Shown in pieces: positions 9,251 through 18,873 of a stretch of 39,160 nt of DNA. A program made the translations under genes and the position numbers. This stretch comes from an uncultured Clostridia bacterium (GTDB taxonomy: Bacteria; Bacillota; Clostridia; Oscillospirales; Oscillospiraceae). The notes under the pieces were generated by a model that was not told where the DNA came from, searched no databases, and saw nothing but the letters and a program-made list of their open reading frames with translations. Position 1 is the stretch's first letter. Each line of letters begins with the position of its first letter. The DNA lies in NCBI GenBank assembly GCA_945836055.1, contig CAMAKJ010000002.1, forward strand, positions 1-39,160. Direction: 5' to 3'.

Positions 9251-9314
9251 GTTGCCAGCAAGCGGCGGAGGAATCCACCGAATGTGAATAAAAAATGAAG
9301 GAGAACGAAAAAGC

Positions 9315-11804
9315 ATGAACATCAGCAAGAGAATCATTGCCGCACTGCTGGCGCTGGTTATGGTGTTCGGTCTGGCTGCCTGCGGCGGAGAAACCGTACA
9401 GGAAACCACTGCCAGGACCGAAGCGCCTACCGAAGCCCCGGCAGAGGCCGGCGCTGACATCACCCCCGAAGAACTGGGCTCCGGCACCGTTAAGTGGTCC
9501 GAAGAGCGCACCCCCGACGGCTACGCCATCGTTACCAACGAAGGCGGTACCACCCTGGGCTACTCCCACTCCTCCGGCATCTCCCTGATTCAGGTTGACG
9601 GCTACGCATTCAAGGACCTGAACAAGGACGGAATGCTGAACCCCTACGAGGACTGGAGAAATTCCGCTGAGGTCCGCGCCGCTGACCTGGCTGCCCGGAT
9701 GGACATTGACTCCATCACCGGCCTGTTCACCCACGGCGGCTGGAGCGTCAGCACCACGGTGGACGAGACCAGCTCCGACTGGGATTACATCGTTCACGGC
9801 GGCCGGGGCGGCGTGACCCGGGGCTCCATCAGCGAAGGCTCCACCACCACCGCCGCTACCTGGAACAACGCCCTCCAGGCGGCCTGCGAGGGTCTGGATT
9901 ACGGCATCCCCGCTCTGATCTCCGTTGACCCCGACCATGTTTCCGGCACCCTGGACAACATCTCGGTTTCTGTCACCTTTGATACCGATTTTGCCTTTGA
10001 GCTGGGCAAGATGCAGAGCCAGATGTACCGGGCCGTGGGCATCTCCATGCTGCTGGGTCCCCAGGTTGACCTGTGCTCCACTCCCCTGTTCCAGCGCACC
10101 TCCGGCGCTTACGCCGATGACCCCGCGCTGAGCCGGGACATCGCCAAGGCTTACATCTCCGGCCTGCAGTCCACCTGGGCTGAGGACGGCACCGACGAGG
10201 GCTGGGGCTCCGACTCCGTCTACGCTGTGGTCAAGCACTTTGCTGGCGCCGGCGCCGGTGAGGGTGGCCGTAACGACCACTTTGCCAACGGTAAGTACGA
10301 TGTGTTCCCCGGCGACAACTTCGAGGCCCACCTGATCGCTTACTTTGACGGCGCTTTCCAGCTGGATTCCACCACAAAGTCCGCCGGTATTATGACCAAC
10401 TACTCCGCCGCCTACTCCCGGGACGGCTCCCTGGGCGACGTGGTTGCGGGCGCTTACTCCAACTATAAGACCGATCTGCTGAAAGCCGGCGGCTTTGACG
10501 GCTTCATCATCACCGACTGGGGCATTGTCGGCGAGGGCCAGAAGTGCTGGGGCGTTGAGGAATACACCGACGCCGAGCAGTGGGCTTTGCTGATGCAGAA
10601 CGGCATCAACCAGGTCGGCGGAAGCGCTGACTACGCCACCGCTCGCGAGGGCTATGACGTTCTGTGCGACTGGATGGGCGAAGCGGAAGCCGAAGCCCTG
10701 ATGCGGAGCACCACCACGGGCACCCTGAAGCTGTACTTCAACCTGGGTCTGTTCGACAACGCCTATGTCAGTCTGGACTACGCGCAGAATACCCTGTGGA
10801 CTGCCGAGACGGATGCCATTGCGCTTGCTCAGCAGGAAAAGAGCATTGCCATGCTGAAGAACAACGGCTTTGTTAAGGAAGCCACCGATTCCGACGAGAA
10901 GCTCACCGCTTACGTTCCCTACGTCTTCACCGCCGCTACCGAAGGAAACTCCTCCGCCGAAGGTTCCCCCGCTTCCTGGGGTCCCGCTATGAACCTGGAT
11001 TCCGTTGCGAAATACTATAACGTTGTGACCGACTCCGTCGGCGAGCCCACCGGCGAGCCCGACGCTGACGGCAATCCCACCTACACAGAGAACGACATCG
11101 TCCGTGCCTCCGCCGCGGACCTGGCCAAGTGCGACCTGGCTATTGTTCCCATCAACGATCCCTTCACCGGTGCCGATCAGGACGAGGAAGGCAACTACCT
11201 GCCCGGCTCCCTGCAGTTTGAAGCCTACACTGCCGACACCGCCCGCCGTGAGTCCATCGCCGGCGACACCGTCTCCGAGATCATCAACGACGGCTACGGC
11301 ACCAAGACTCAGGTGACTCAGGAGAACCGTTCCTACTACGGCAGATCTGTCGGCAGAGCCAGCAACTACGCCGAGTATGAGATGCTGCAGTACGTTGCCA
11401 GCGCTGTTCCCGAAAGCTGCACCGTGGCCCTGCTGGTCTGCGCGGACAACGCCATGATCTGGAACGAGGTCGAGCCTCTGTCCGATGTCATCCTGTACTA
11501 CTTCGGCTCCGCGTTCATGAACGGCAGCTGGTTCAAGGACGAGGCAATTCTGAATGTCCTCTCCGGTAAGGCTGAGCCTTACGCCCTGCTGACCCTGCAG
11601 CAGCCCGCCAGCATGGAAGCCGTCGAGGCCCAGCTGGAGGATGTATGCCGTGACTGCGAGTGCTATGTGGATTCCAACGGCAACACCTACGACTTCGCTT
11701 TCGGCCTGAACTGGTCCGGCGTTATCAACGACGCGCGTGTGCAGAAGTACTCCGCCGCGCCTCTGACCGAGTGCGAGAACCTGGACTTCTTCTACGCCAA
11801 CTAA
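9315..11804 (+). CDS. GH3 beta-glucosidase-like lipoprotein
   Basis: Lipobox LAAC; GH3 barrel motifs VVKHFAGAGAGEGG and GGFDGFIITDWG (nucleophile Asp context). Confidence 0.85.
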   Translation: MNISKRIIAALLALVMVFGLAACGGETVQETTARTEAPTEAPAEAGADITPEELGSGTVKWSEERTPDGYAIVTNEGGTTLGYSHSSGISLIQVDGYAFKDLNKDGMLNPYEDWRNSAEVRAADLAARMDIDSITGLFTHGGWSVSTTVDETSSDWDYIVHGGRGGVTRGSISEGSTTTAATWNNALQAACEGLDYGIPALISVDPDHVSGTLDNISVSVTFDTDFAFELGKMQSQMYRAVGISMLLGPQVDLCSTPLFQRTSGAYADDPALSRDIAKAYISGLQSTWAEDGTDEGWGSDSVYAVVKHFAGAGAGEGGRNDHFANGKYDVFPGDNFEAHLIAYFDGAFQLDSTTKSAGIMTNYSAAYSRDGSLGDVVAGAYSNYKTDLLKAGGFDGFIITDWGIVGEGQKCWGVEEYTDAEQWALLMQNGINQVGGSADYATAREGYDVLCDWMGEAEAEALMRSTTTGTLKLYFNLGLFDNAYVSLDYAQNTLWTAETDAIALAQQEKSIAMLKNNGFVKEATDSDEKLTAYVPYVFTAATEGNSSAEGSPASWGPAMNLDSVAKYYNVVTDSVGEPTGEPDADGNPTYTENDIVRASAADLAKCDLAIVPINDPFTGADQDEEGNYLPGSLQFEAYTADTARRESIAGDTVSEIINDGYGTKTQVTQENRSYYGRSVGRASNYAEYEMLQYVASAVPESCTVALLVCADNAMIWNEVEPLSDVILYYFGSAFMNGSWFKDEAILNVLSGKAEPYALLTLQQPASMEAVEAQLEDVCRDCECYVDSNGNTYDFAFGLNWSGVINDARVQKYSAAPLTECENLDFFYAN

Positions 11805-11836
11805 ACCTGTCCCGATTCCCTTCGTAATCTGACCCA

Positions 11837-11877
11837 CCGCGCAGAGCAGAGCGCGCTCTGCTCTGCGCGGCTTTTTC
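11837..11877 (+). terminator. Strong Rho-independent terminator
   Basis: Perfect 34-bp palindrome CCGCGCAGAGCAGAGCG/CGCTCTGCTCTGCGCGG then CTTTTTC. Confidence 0.85.
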
Positions 11878-11883
11878 TTCTCC

Positions 11884-12049
11884 AGGGAAACTCTGAATCA
11901 TTCGTCTGCGGCTTAAGCAGCGAATCTTTTACCCCAGTCGTGCAGTTTGAAAAGTGGGAAAGACATCCAGTATTCCCTCACTTTTCAAACTTTCGCCTGT
12001 GGCAAAATCTTCTGCTGCCAGCTCTTGCCTCTTTATTCAGAGCTTCCCC
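11884..12049. repeat. MITE-like long imperfect palindrome (~166 bp)
   Basis: Terminal inverted repeats GGGAAaCTCTGAATcA / TtATTCAGAGcTTCCC; central perfect AGTTTGAAAAGTG (11944-11956) / CACTTTTCAAACT (11979-11991); related to the short copy at 29281-29338. Confidence 0.65.
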
Positions 12050-12077
12050 AGTTTTCAAAACCAAGGGAGGTAACTTC

Positions 12078-15000
12078 GTGATAGACATTCTCATTAACCT
12101 GCTTACGCCCATGTTTGAGGCTATGGGCGCCAGCGCCGCCGATGTTTCCAACTACATCCAGGGACTGTCTGGCTATATCTACGCCATTTTCGGCCTGCTG
12201 GCCGTTATGATAGCGGTCATGGTGGCCGCCCACTTCGTTGTAAAAAAGGGTACCCGGCATGTGGTGCGCTGGTCCGCCGTCCTGGCCTTTGTGATGGCGG
12301 TGGTGCTGATCGTCAATCTGATCTGCTACGGCCCCATGTACGCCACCGTTTCCGGCGTGCTGAACGCCTCCCGGGCGGAGATCTCCGATGATGTTTCCGG
12401 TAACTCCCGGGCCGTTATCCAGAGAACCGGCGAGGAGGGCATGGTCCTGCTGAAAAACACCGGACTGCTGCCCCTGAAGAGCGATGTCAGCAGCCTGAAT
12501 GTGTTTGGCTGGTCCTCTGCATATCCTGTGCTGGGCGGCACTGGCTCCGCTGCCAGCGGCACCGTCAAGGGAGAGATGGTGGGTATCCTGGATTCTCTGC
12601 AGAATGCGGGCTATGCCACCAATGAAGAGCTGACAAAACTTTACACCGACTATGCCGCTTACTGGAACGGTGAACGTCCCTCCATCACCATGAATACCCA
12701 GGAATGGACCTGCCCCGAGCCCGCGATGGAAAACTATACCGACGCGGTCATGAAGAACGCCAAGAGCTTCTCCGACACCGCCGTGATCGTCATTGCCCGC
12801 AGTGGCGGTGAAAACGCCGACCTGCCCACAGACATGGGTGCGGTGCTGAAAGGCACCTACGATGTGGCCAAGACCGGCATTGTCCAGGAAGCTGTCAGCG
12901 CCAACTACAGCTATACCGCAGGCTACGCCTATTCCAACACCCCCGGTGTGGATGACTGGCAGGCTGGAGAACACTACCTGGAACTGAGTTATACCGAAAA
13001 GGAACTGGTGAAGCTGGTCACCTCCAATTTCAGTAGCGTCATCGTAGTTATCAACGCCAACAACCCCATGGAGCTGGGCTGGGTTGAGGATTACAGCAAT
13101 ATCGGCGCCGTGATCCTGGCCCCCGGTACCGGAGCCACCGGTATGACCGCTCTGGGCGAGATCCTGAGCGGCACCGTGAACCCCTCCGGCAAGACCGTGG
13201 ACACCTATGTCTATGACCTGACCGCCGTTCCCAATTTTCATAACTCCACCAACTCCGGCAACCATCTGTATCAGAATGTGGGTGACATCACCAAGGTCCT
13301 TGCCCGTGAGGACACCACCTCCCAGGGCGTGATTTCCTTTACCGATTACGTTGAGGGCGTCTACATGGGCTACAAGTTCTATGAAACCGCTTCTGATGAC
13401 GGCGTAATCGACTACGATGCCGCGGTTCAGTATCCCTTCGGCTACGGCCTGAGCTATACCACCTTCACCCAGGAGATTACGGACTTCTCCGAAAGCAAGG
13501 ATTCGGTATCCCTGAAAGTAACCGTCACCAATACCGGCAGCGTTGCCGGACGGGATGTGGTGGAGCTGTATTATACGCCTCCCTATACCGATGGCGGCAT
13601 CGAGAAAGCCTCTGTGAATCTCATCGACTTTGAAAAGACCGAGCTTCTGGAGCCTGGCGCTTCCCAGACTGTGGGCTTCACCATCGCGAAGGAAGATATG
13701 GCTTCCTACGATTCGGCCTGCATCAAGACCGCTTCCGGCGGCTATATTCTGGAAGCCGGAGAATATGTCCTCTCCATCCGTTCCGACTCTCACACCGTAC
13801 TGGATTCCAAGAGCTTCACGGTATCGTCCGACATCGATTACAGCAAAAACGGACGTTCCAGCGACAAGGTCACTGCCACTAACCAGTTTGATTACATCGA
13901 GGGCCACGGGGAAACCCTGTCCCGTAAGGGCGGCTTTGCCAACTACGACAAGGCAACCGCCGCGCCTGCTGACGATGCTTTCCAGATGTCCAAAGAGCAG
14001 CAGAACGAGATTAAGGCCATTACCACCCGCTACAAATCCGAGGATTACGACAATCCCGACGATGTGATGCCCACCACCGGTGCTAAGGGAAACATGACCC
14101 TGTCCCAGCTTACCGGAAAGAGCTATGAGGACTCCGATTGGGAGAAGCTTCTGAACCAGATGAGCGTGGATGACATGGTGACTCTGGTCAATACCGGCGG
14201 CTGGCAGACTGCGGAGATTTCCTCCATCGGTAAAATCGCCACCTCCGACTGTGACGGCCCCAACGGTTTGAGCAATTATGTTACCGGCTCTAACGGCACC
14301 CGGTTCACCACCTCCGTCATGCTGGCTCAGACCTGGAGCAAGGAAGTGGCAGCAGCTTATGGCGATGCCATGGGGCAGGAATTTGCCAATGCCAATAACT
14401 ACGGCTGGTACGGCCCCGCTATGAACCTCCACCGCTCCGCGTTCTCCGGCCGGAACTTCGAGTACTTCTCTGAGGACGCTGTCCTGTCCGGTCTCATGGC
14501 CTCCCAGGAGGTAAACGCCGCTGCCAAGTACGGTGTCTACGCCTACCTGAAGCATTTCGCGGCCAACGACCAGGAAACCAACCGCTGCGCGTTCCTGCTG
14601 ACCTACATGACCGAGCAGACCCTCCGGGAAGACTGCCTCAAGCCCTTTGAAATCGTTGTCAAGAACTTCGACTTTGACAGCGGTGTGCTGGGCATGATGA
14701 CCGCCTACAACTGGCTGGGCACCCATCCTGTTATCAGCAATTCCGAGCTGCTCCAAACCGTTCTGCGGGATGAGTGGGGCTTCCGGGGCGTGGTCATTTC
14801 CGACTACAACGGCTCCTACGGTTATCAGAAGACCGACTCCGCTATCCGCAACGGCAACGACCTGATGCTGGGCTACGGCATGTCAGAGAGTAATAAGCTG
14901 GAAAATTTGGAGTCCCCCACTCTGGTAAAGGCTCTGCGCCAGGCCTGCAAGAACATTCTCTACACTGTTGCCAACAGCGGTTACTATGCAGACGGTTCCG

Positions 15001-15170
15001 CCGGCAACGGCGGCATGAGCAACATGAATAAAATCTTCATGGCTGTTGATGTGTGCACGGTCCTGCTGGTCTGCGGTATGGAAACCCTGGTGATCCTGCG
15101 CTGGCTGAAAAAGAAAAAGGCTGTGGTGATCGTTACCGAAACCGCTTCGGAGGATCCCGCAAATTCCTGA
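12078..15170 (+). CDS. Membrane-anchored, domain-permuted GH3 glycoside hydrolase
   Basis: GTG start with GGGAGGT RBS; two N-terminal TMs; GH3 C-domain/FnIII motifs (GMVLLKNTGLLPL, YPFGYGLSYTTF, VTNTGSVAGRDVVELY) precede the GH3 barrel (GPAMNLHRSAFSGRNFEYFSEDA, YLKHFAANDQE, WGFRGVVISDYNG); C-terminal TM plus KKKK. Confidence 0.88.
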   Translation: MIDILINLLTPMFEAMGASAADVSNYIQGLSGYIYAIFGLLAVMIAVMVAAHFVVKKGTRHVVRWSAVLAFVMAVVLIVNLICYGPMYATVSGVLNASRAEISDDVSGNSRAVIQRTGEEGMVLLKNTGLLPLKSDVSSLNVFGWSSAYPVLGGTGSAASGTVKGEMVGILDSLQNAGYATNEELTKLYTDYAAYWNGERPSITMNTQEWTCPEPAMENYTDAVMKNAKSFSDTAVIVIARSGGENADLPTDMGAVLKGTYDVAKTGIVQEAVSANYSYTAGYAYSNTPGVDDWQAGEHYLELSYTEKELVKLVTSNFSSVIVVINANNPMELGWVEDYSNIGAVILAPGTGATGMTALGEILSGTVNPSGKTVDTYVYDLTAVPNFHNSTNSGNHLYQNVGDITKVLAREDTTSQGVISFTDYVEGVYMGYKFYETASDDGVIDYDAAVQYPFGYGLSYTTFTQEITDFSESKDSVSLKVTVTNTGSVAGRDVVELYYTPPYTDGGIEKASVNLIDFEKTELLEPGASQTVGFTIAKEDMASYDSACIKTASGGYILEAGEYVLSIRSDSHTVLDSKSFTVSSDIDYSKNGRSSDKVTATNQFDYIEGHGETLSRKGGFANYDKATAAPADDAFQMSKEQQNEIKAITTRYKSEDYDNPDDVMPTTGAKGNMTLSQLTGKSYEDSDWEKLLNQMSVDDMVTLVNTGGWQTAEISSIGKIATSDCDGPNGLSNYVTGSNGTRFTTSVMLAQTWSKEVAAAYGDAMGQEFANANNYGWYGPAMNLHRSAFSGRNFEYFSEDAVLSGLMASQEVNAAAKYGVYAYLKHFAANDQETNRCAFLLTYMTEQTLREDCLKPFEIVVKNFDFDSGVLGMMTAYNWLGTHPVISNSELLQTVLRDEWGFRGVVISDYNGSYGYQKTDSAIRNGNDLMLGYGMSESNKLENLESPTLVKALRQACKNILYTVANSGYYADGSAGNGGMSNMNKIFMAVDVCTVLLVCGMETLVILRWLKKKKAVVIVTETASEDPANS

Positions 15171-15182
15171 TTGCCTGTTTCC

Positions 15183-15230
15183 TTCTTCTCTCACACCCGG
15201 CCCTCTTCGGAGGGCTGGGCCTGAGAAGAA
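15183..15230 (+). other. Intergenic hairpin with TTCG tetraloop, no T-tract
   Basis: TTCTTCTC/GAGAAGAA outer arms and GCCCTC-TTCG-GAGGGC inner stem between two GH3 genes. Confidence 0.45.
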
Positions 15231-15300
15231 CACAGATCCGAGAGCCGGGGGATCCGGCTTTGGGATTTGTGCGGTTGACTTGATTTGAGGAGTGAGCATT

Positions 15301-17739
15301 ATGAAATTACATGAAATCATCGGGAAACTGACCCTGGAAGAAAAGGCGGCGCTACTCCAGGGCTGGAGCACCTGGACTACCCGGGAAGTACAGCGCCTGG
15401 GGATCCCTGCCATTTTCCTGTCCGACGGGCCTCACGGCCTGCGCAAGCAGGCGGGAGCGGGGGACCATCTGGGCCTGAACGCTTCCGTTCCCGCTACCTG
15501 CTTCCCCACCGCCGCCACCATGGCAAACTCCTGGGATGTGGAACTGGGCGAGGAGCTGGGCCGTGCCTTGGGCGAAGAAGCCGCCGCGAACGATGTGCAC
15601 ATGGTGCTGGGCCCGGGCCTTAACATGAAGCGCTCCCCCCTGTGCGGACGGAACTTCGAGTATTTTTCCGAGGATCCGTACCTGGCAGGAAAGATGGGCG
15701 CTGCTTACATCCGGGGCATCCAGGCAAACGGCGTTGCCGCCTGCCCCAAGCACTTCGCCGCCAACTCCCAGGAGCTGCGGCGGATGTGCATGGACTCCGT
15801 GGTGGATGAGCGGACACTGCGGGAAATCTACTTAACCGCCTTTGAAATGGCCGTCACCGAGGGCAAGGCCAAAACCATCATGTCCAGCTACAACATGGTC
15901 AACGGCACCTATGCCAACGAAAACGCCCACCTTCTTACGGAAATCCTCCGGGGTGAGTGGGGCTTTGACGGCTTTGTGGTCACCGACTGGGGCGGAGACA
16001 ACGACCACGCGGCAGGCGTAAAGGCAGGCTCCAACCTGGTAATGCCAGCTCCCGGCCCGGACTGCGCCATCGGCCTCGTTCAGGCTGCCAAAGCGGGCCG
16101 GGTTTCCGAAAAGGAGCTGGACAAGCGGGTAGAAGAGCTTCTGAATGTGGTGTTTTCCACCAGTGAGGCGGTTTCCAAGGCGCCCAAGACCTTTGACAAG
16201 GAAGCCCACCACGCCATTGCCCGGAAATGTGCCGAAGGCTCCATCGTCCTGCTGGACAACGACGGCATTCTGCCCTTGGACAAAAGCTGCACGGCGGCGA
16301 TCATCGGCGACTTTGCCGAGGCACCCCGGTACCAGGGAGCAGGCTCCAGTCAGGTTAACCCAACAAAGCTGGATGATTTGAAAAGTGCGCTGGAAAATTC
16401 CGGTCTGGAAATCACCGGATTTGCCCAGGGCTTCTCCCGCACCGATCCCAAACCGGATAACAGCCTGATCGCTCCGGCAATTCTGCTGGCGAAAATGTCG
16501 GATGTGGTGATCCTCTGTGTGGGTCTGGATGAAATCGCGGAATCCGAGGGCTTGGACCGGGTATCCATGGAGCTGAGCCAGGGACAGAGAATGCTTCTCG
16601 ATGAGATTTATAAGGTTAACCGTAATATCATTTTGGTGCTCTCCGGCGGCGCGCCTTTTGTTATGCCGGAACGGCATAAATATAAAGCAGCCATCCATGG
16701 CTACCTGGGCGGTCAGGCGGGTGCGGGTGCCATGGCGGACGCCCTGCTGGGTAAGGTCAATCCCTCCGGCAAGCTGAACGAGACTTGGCCGGAGAAGCTT
16801 TCGGACAACCCCTCCTATCCTTATTTCCCCAGCAAAGAGCGCACCGCCGAATACCGGGAGGGCTTGTACATCGGCTACCGTTACTACGATACCGCCGGTG
16901 TGCAGGTGAGATATCCCTTCGGCTATGGACTCAGCTACACCAGCTTTGCCTATTCCGATATTTCCGCTTCGAAAGATTCCGTCACCTTTACCATCACCAA
17001 TACCGGCAAAGTTGACGGCGCAGAGGTGGCCCAGGTGTACGTCTCCTGCAAGGACGGGAAGGTGTTCCGGCCCAATAAAGAGCTCAAAGGCTTTGCAAAG
17101 GTGTTCCTGAAAGCGGGGGAGCGCAAAACCGTCACCGTTGCGCTGGATGACAAGGCCTTCCGCTACTTCAATGTAAAGACTGACCGCTGGGAAGTGGAAC
17201 CAGGGAACTATGTGATCTGTGTGGCCTCCAATGTAAATGATGTCCATCTGACGGAAACCCTCTGGGTGGAGGGCACAGAAGCGCCCACGCCCTACGGCGA
17301 GCTGCTCAGTTACGAAAGCGGAAAAATCCAGCAAGTAAGCGATGCCGAGTTTGAGACGCTGTTGGGGCATCCCATTCCCGACGGCCACTGGAGCGGCGAG
17401 CTGACCAGGAACGACGCCATCTGCCAGCTGTACTACGCGAAATCTGCCCCGGCAAGACTGGTGTACAGGATTCTGACCAGTCTGAAAAACAAGGCCGAAG
17501 CCAAGGGAAAACCGGACCTGAATATCCTGTTCATTTACAACATGCCCTTCCGTGCACTGGGCAAGATGGCGGGCGGCATGGTCAGTGACAAGATGGTGGA
17601 CGACATTGTGTTCCTGGTCAACGGCCACTTCTGGCGGGGACTGGGACGGGTCATCGCGGACTTCTTCCGTAATATGAGTCGCAACAAGGCATTTATGAAG
17701 AAATTGGAAGCAGAACCGGCTAAGGAGGCTAATGTATGA
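15301..17739 (+). CDS. Cytoplasmic GH3 beta-glucosidase, canonical domain order
   Basis: SDGPHGLRKQ, GPGLNMKRSPLCGRNFEYFSEDP, CPKHFAANSQELRRM, WGFDGFVVTDWG, SIVLLDNDGILPL, YPFGYGLSYTSF, ITNTGKVDGAEVAQVYV; no signal peptide; ATG at 15301 with GGAG RBS. Confidence 0.92.
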   Translation: MKLHEIIGKLTLEEKAALLQGWSTWTTREVQRLGIPAIFLSDGPHGLRKQAGAGDHLGLNASVPATCFPTAATMANSWDVELGEELGRALGEEAAANDVHMVLGPGLNMKRSPLCGRNFEYFSEDPYLAGKMGAAYIRGIQANGVAACPKHFAANSQELRRMCMDSVVDERTLREIYLTAFEMAVTEGKAKTIMSSYNMVNGTYANENAHLLTEILRGEWGFDGFVVTDWGGDNDHAAGVKAGSNLVMPAPGPDCAIGLVQAAKAGRVSEKELDKRVEELLNVVFSTSEAVSKAPKTFDKEAHHAIARKCAEGSIVLLDNDGILPLDKSCTAAIIGDFAEAPRYQGAGSSQVNPTKLDDLKSALENSGLEITGFAQGFSRTDPKPDNSLIAPAILLAKMSDVVILCVGLDEIAESEGLDRVSMELSQGQRMLLDEIYKVNRNIILVLSGGAPFVMPERHKYKAAIHGYLGGQAGAGAMADALLGKVNPSGKLNETWPEKLSDNPSYPYFPSKERTAEYREGLYIGYRYYDTAGVQVRYPFGYGLSYTSFAYSDISASKDSVTFTITNTGKVDGAEVAQVYVSCKDGKVFRPNKELKGFAKVFLKAGERKTVTVALDDKAFRYFNVKTDRWEVEPGNYVICVASNVNDVHLTETLWVEGTEAPTPYGELLSYESGKIQQVSDAEFETLLGHPIPDGHWSGELTRNDAICQLYYAKSAPARLVYRILTSLKNKAEAKGKPDLNILFIYNMPFRALGKMAGGMVSDKMVDDIVFLVNGHFWRGLGRVIADFFRNMSRNKAFMKKLEAEPAKEANV

Positions 17740-18311
17740 ACGCAATCAAAAACTGGTGGGGTTCCTTCGCCCAGAAACATCCCGAACTGTCCAAATGGGT
17801 CCGGGAGGGCGGCCTGTTCGTCATCGTCAGCAACCTGATCACGGTATTCAAGTATTTCCTGCTGACCTTCCTGCCCGCGGCCTTTGCATTCCTAGGCTCC
17901 CGGGACTTTGGTTTCCCCGGCATTGACCTGACGCTGTTCGGCATTGACTTCAAGTGGTACATCATCGGCTACGGCGCGGATCAGGGGGGCATTGCCTACT
18001 TCACCGCCTACATGATTGCCATGGTCATTGGCGAGGTCATCAACTTCTTCATCCAGCGGGGCTGGGTGTTCCGGAGTAAGGGAAACATCGCCTGGCAGGG
18101 CATGTGGTACGTCATCGCGTTCTGCATCGTCACCTGTGTGGTTAACTCCATCAACTGCATCTGGGTGGCCGTGGCCGGGTACTTCGTTCCCGCGTGGCTG
18201 TATAACATCGGCACCACGGTCCTGAATGGCGGCGTTTCCATGGTTGTCTTCTTCTTCGTCAACAAGATCATCTTCCCCGAGGGGGAGCCCCAGAAGAAAG
18301 AGATTCGCTAA
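17736..18311 (+). CDS. GtrA-like family membrane protein
   Basis: Four hydrophobic segments; GEVINFFIQRGWVFRSK typical of GtrA-like proteins; ATGA overlap with upstream gene. Confidence 0.7.
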   Translation: MNAIKNWWGSFAQKHPELSKWVREGGLFVIVSNLITVFKYFLLTFLPAAFAFLGSRDFGFPGIDLTLFGIDFKWYIIGYGADQGGIAYFTAYMIAMVIGEVINFFIQRGWVFRSKGNIAWQGMWYVIAFCIVTCVVNSINCIWVAVAGYFVPAWLYNIGTTVLNGGVSMVVFFFVNKIIFPEGEPQKKEIR

Positions 18312-18350
18312 GTCAGGCCCGGGCGTCTTCCTCCATACCCGGGGCATTGA

Positions 18351-18393
18351 AAATCCCACATTCCCCTCTTTGAGGCGAAATGTGGGATTTTTG
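18351..18393 (+). terminator. Terminator of the GH3-gtrA operon
   Basis: AAATCCCACATT (18351-18362) / AATGTGGGATTT (18379-18390) followed by TT. Confidence 0.7.
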
Positions 18394-18430
18394 TAATTTC
18401 TCCAAGCGGCGTTTCTCCCCTTGACGAAAA

Positions 18431-18751
18431 TTATGCATCCGTCTGCTGCAGTAATTCCAGTATTAACTGTGCACCAAGCTGGAGTCCTGCCAGGAAAGCG
18501 ATACGCTCGTGTTCCGCGCAGAGAGCTCCCACAAGGAAAAACACCCGATCATTATCCTTTAAGGACAATTCCTCCAGGCAAGCGTTCAAATTGGCGCTTG
18601 CCTGTTTTGTTTTCTCATTGCTCATATTATGACATTCCGAATAATGCCAGTACAGGGAGTCCAGAGCTGGGAAATCGCAGTCGTCATCAAACTGGATCGG
18701 GTGGATTTCCACATAGGCTTTCAGCTTTTCAAGATAGGCTTTCATGTACAT
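18431..18751 (-). CDS. Small hypothetical protein (DUF6809-like)
   Basis: DSLYWHYSECHNMSNE...LVGALCAEHERIAFLAGLQLGAQLILEL; start uncertain (ORF extends to 18763). Confidence 0.55.
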   Translation of the reverse strand: MYMKAYLEKLKAYVEIHPIQFDDDCDFPALDSLYWHYSECHNMSNEKTKQASANLNACLEELSLKDNDRVFFLVGALCAEHERIAFLAGLQLGAQLILELLQQTDA

Positions 18752-18873
18752 CACCGCTTTCAAAAGATTTGTGTGATGTTACCTTGGAATGTGCAGTTTT
18801 GCAACTGTCTATTATGCCGATTTTTTTGCTCAAAATTCACCCCAGCGAACATCAAGGCGGGCAGCACAGTTTT

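Noticed and set aside
9036-11837. 933-aa minus-strand ORF, longer than the sense gene
   Set aside because: Antisense to a clear GH3 gene with strong codon bias; the translation is V/G/L/H-rich without recognisable motifs, a typical antisense artefact
11940-12077. N-terminal extension of the 1076-aa ORF (MQFEKWERHPVFPHF...)
   Set aside because: Lies inside a palindromic repeat; a GTG start with good RBS exists at 12078
12033-14756. 907-aa minus-strand ORF
   Set aside because: Antisense shadow of the permuted GH3 gene; no credible domains
15832-17745. 637-aa minus-strand ORF
   Set aside because: Antisense shadow of the canonical GH3 gene
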